DNA of 20,471 nt from positions 1 through 20,471 of the forward strand of contig JBBREQ010000037.1 in assembly GCA_038202795.1 (NCBI GenBank), in the 5' to 3' direction. The translations under genes and the position numbers were made by a program. Source of the stretch: PHET01 sp038202795 (GTDB taxonomy: Bacteria; Actinomycetota; Coriobacteriia; Anaerosomatales; PHET01). This document shows positions 19,263 through 20,471 of this stretch, piece after piece. The stretch's first letter is position 1. Every line of letters starts with the position of its first letter. The notes beneath the pieces were generated by a model. That model saw only the letters and a program-made list of their open reading frames with translations, was not told the origin of the DNA and made no database searches.

Positions 19263-20471
19263 TCAGCCCTGCGCGAGATCCATCTTCTTGAGTGCCTCGA
19301 ATGCACCGTCGGCGTCATCGACCCGCACCGCTCCTGACGCGAGCGCTTCGGTCCAGTAGGACTTCGCGGCGCCTCCAGCGAAGTCGCGCCCGCCGATCTG
19401 CCCCACGAGCACCAGCGGCTTACCCGCTCGCACGGCTACCAGAAGGTTGTCCACGTTGCCGTGGCCAAACGGCACTTCGCACACGACCACCACCTGCGCG
19501 CGGTCGGCCAGCTGTGCCGCCGTGATCGCGGAGGCCGAGTCCATGGGCGCGAACGGCGGAATCGCAGGAAATTCGATACCCAGAGCGTCGCCGAGCGTCG
19601 CATCAGCGTCTCCGGCATTCAGAGCGCCGGCCGTCACCGTCCACCCCGCGAGCACGAGACGTCGCATCAGCGGCGCGGCCACTCCCGATCCACCTACCAC
19701 GTGCACCCGACCGCGATGTTGTGCGGCAACCGCCCCATCACGCAGCACGGGCGTGACCGATACAGTCCCGGTGACCGGATCGGTTCCCACGACCGCCCGC
19801 ACCCCGAAGACCTTTCGCAGCGTCTCGGCGGTGATGATATCGGCAGGCGGTACTGCGGGGCTCAGTGCACCGTGGGAAACCACTGCGATACGGTCCGCGT
19901 AGCGTGCGGCGAGATCCAGGTCGTGAAACACCGCGAGCACTGCCATGCCCTGATCGGCGAGTTCGCGCGTCAAATCGAGCACCTGCATCCGGTGGTTGAG
20001 GTCCAGGTGGCTCACGGGCTCGTCGAGGAGCATCACACGCGGTTCGGTCGCGAGCGCCTGGGCGAACGCGAGCCTCTGCAGGTCACCGCCGGACAGCGCA
20101 TCGACGGGCTTGTCGGCAAGCGACGCGGTGTCGGTGAGTTCGAGCGCTCGGTCCACCGCCACGCGATCTGCGAGCCCAGGACGGCTGAAGCGAGGCAGAT
20201 GCGGGTGGCGACCCATCTCCACGAACTCACGCGCGGGGAAGGAGAACTCGGCGATCACCTGTTGCGGCACCACCCCTACGAGCGCTGCACGCTCGAGTGT
20301 CGAGAGCTCAGCCAGTGACCGGCTCGCAATCTCAATCGAGCCTCCGGTCAGTGCGGCATCGCCCGTCACGGCGCGAAGAAGCGTCGACTTGCCCGCACCG
20401 TTGGGGCCCACGAGCCCAACGATCTCGCCGGCGTGCACGGAAAGCTCGGCGGCACGCACGACCGTGGTGTC
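19263..20471 (-). CDS. btuD: Cobalamin/iron-siderophore-type ABC transporter ATPase with extra C-terminal domain (5' end beyond window)
   Basis: About 402 residues lie in the window; the frame stays open at the right edge (…DTTVVRAAEL), so the true start is outside. Walker A GPNGAGKST, signature LSGGD, Walker B VMLLDE and the switch histidine in VFHD are all present. The order and the FSFPAREFVEMGRHPHL segment place it with FecE/BtuD/HmuV ATPases. After the ATPase (about the last 150 residues, 19263-19709) comes a Rossmann-like domain with VVGGSG, PPFAPMD and GKPLVLVGQIGG. From memory, some archaeal and actinobacterial BtuD-type ATPases carry a similar extension. Corrinoid import is therefore favoured, but iron or haem is possible. 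Permease and binding-protein genes would be expected to the right. Confidence 0.82.
   Translation of the reverse strand, partial: DTTVVRAAELSVHAGEIVGLVGPNGAGKSTLLRAVTGDAALTGGSIEIASRSLAELSTLERAALVGVVPQQVIAEFSFPAREFVEMGRHPHLPRFSRPGLADRVAVDRALELTDTASLADKPVDALSGGDLQRLAFAQALATEPRVMLLDEPVSHLDLNHRMQVLDLTRELADQGMAVLAVFHDLDLAARYADRIAVVSHGALSPAVPPADIITAETLRKVFGVRAVVGTDPVTGTVSVTPVLRDGAVAAQHRGRVHVVGGSGVAAPLMRRLVLAGWTVTAGALNAGDADATLGDALGIEFPAIPPFAPMDSASAITAAQLADRAQVVVVCEVPFGHGNVDNLLVAVRAGKPLVLVGQIGGRDFAGGAAKSYWTEALASGAVRVDDADGAFEALKKMDLAQG

Overview
The window is about 20.5 kb of high-GC, gene-dense DNA with no phage, insertion sequence, CRISPR, tRNA or rRNA signal. Four things suggest an actinobacterium, most plausibly a Coriobacteriia-type anaerobe or facultative anaerobe: the futalosine (Mqn) menaquinone genes, frequent GTG/TTG starts, GGAGG-type ribosome sites and the overall gene content. 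This placement is inference from gene content and was not tested by phylogeny.

Layout. (1) 113-4452, plus strand: mqnE, mqnA and mqnC of futalosine menaquinone biosynthesis. A ribbon-helix-helix/GNAT toxin-antitoxin pair with its own promoter sits between mqnE and mqnA. (2) 4522-5967, plus: an NfeD protein and an SPFH/band-7 protein, closed by a strong bidirectional terminator. (3) 6065-6268, minus: a cold-shock protein with a hairpin-rich upstream region. (4) 6502-8659, plus: a purine-nucleoside-phosphorylase-fold protein related to MTA phosphorylase and an amidohydrolase of the MTA/SAH/aminofutalosine deaminase group. By position and chemistry the pair could supply the aminofutalosine-to-dehypoxanthinylfutalosine steps missing between MqnE and MqnC, or could be a methylthioadenosine salvage pair. 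(5) 8755-13928, minus: a complete branched-chain amino-acid ABC importer in the order livK-livH-livM-livG-livF, with a long hairpin between livK and livH. (6) 14114-15501, minus: cysK followed by an overlapping Rrf2-family regulator. (7) 15693-15941, plus: a short second NfeD-like membrane protein whose stop overlaps the convergent gene. (8) 15938-16877, minus: a glutaredoxin gene followed by a fusion of a ferredoxin:thioredoxin-reductase catalytic domain to a Rieske [2Fe-2S] domain. (9) 17001-18269, plus: a type II NADH:quinone oxidoreductase. (10) 18270-18444: a structured intergenic region with a possible small RNA or RNA switch. (11) 18445-19257, plus: a YycJ/WalJ-type metallo-beta-lactamase-fold protein that may be leaderless. 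(12) 19263-20471, minus: a cobalamin/iron-type ABC ATPase with an extra C-terminal domain, cut by the window edge.

Functional picture. Menaquinone synthesis and the NDH-2 that would reduce it point to a quinone-based respiratory chain. The FTR-Rieske/glutaredoxin pair points to disulfide reduction fed by iron-sulfur electron carriers. The most unusual items are the FTR-Rieske fusion (with CWC in place of the classic CHC motif), the altered active site of the phosphorylase-like protein beside a deaminase, and the toxin-antitoxin pair inside the mqn cluster. MqnB and MqnD are not in the window.
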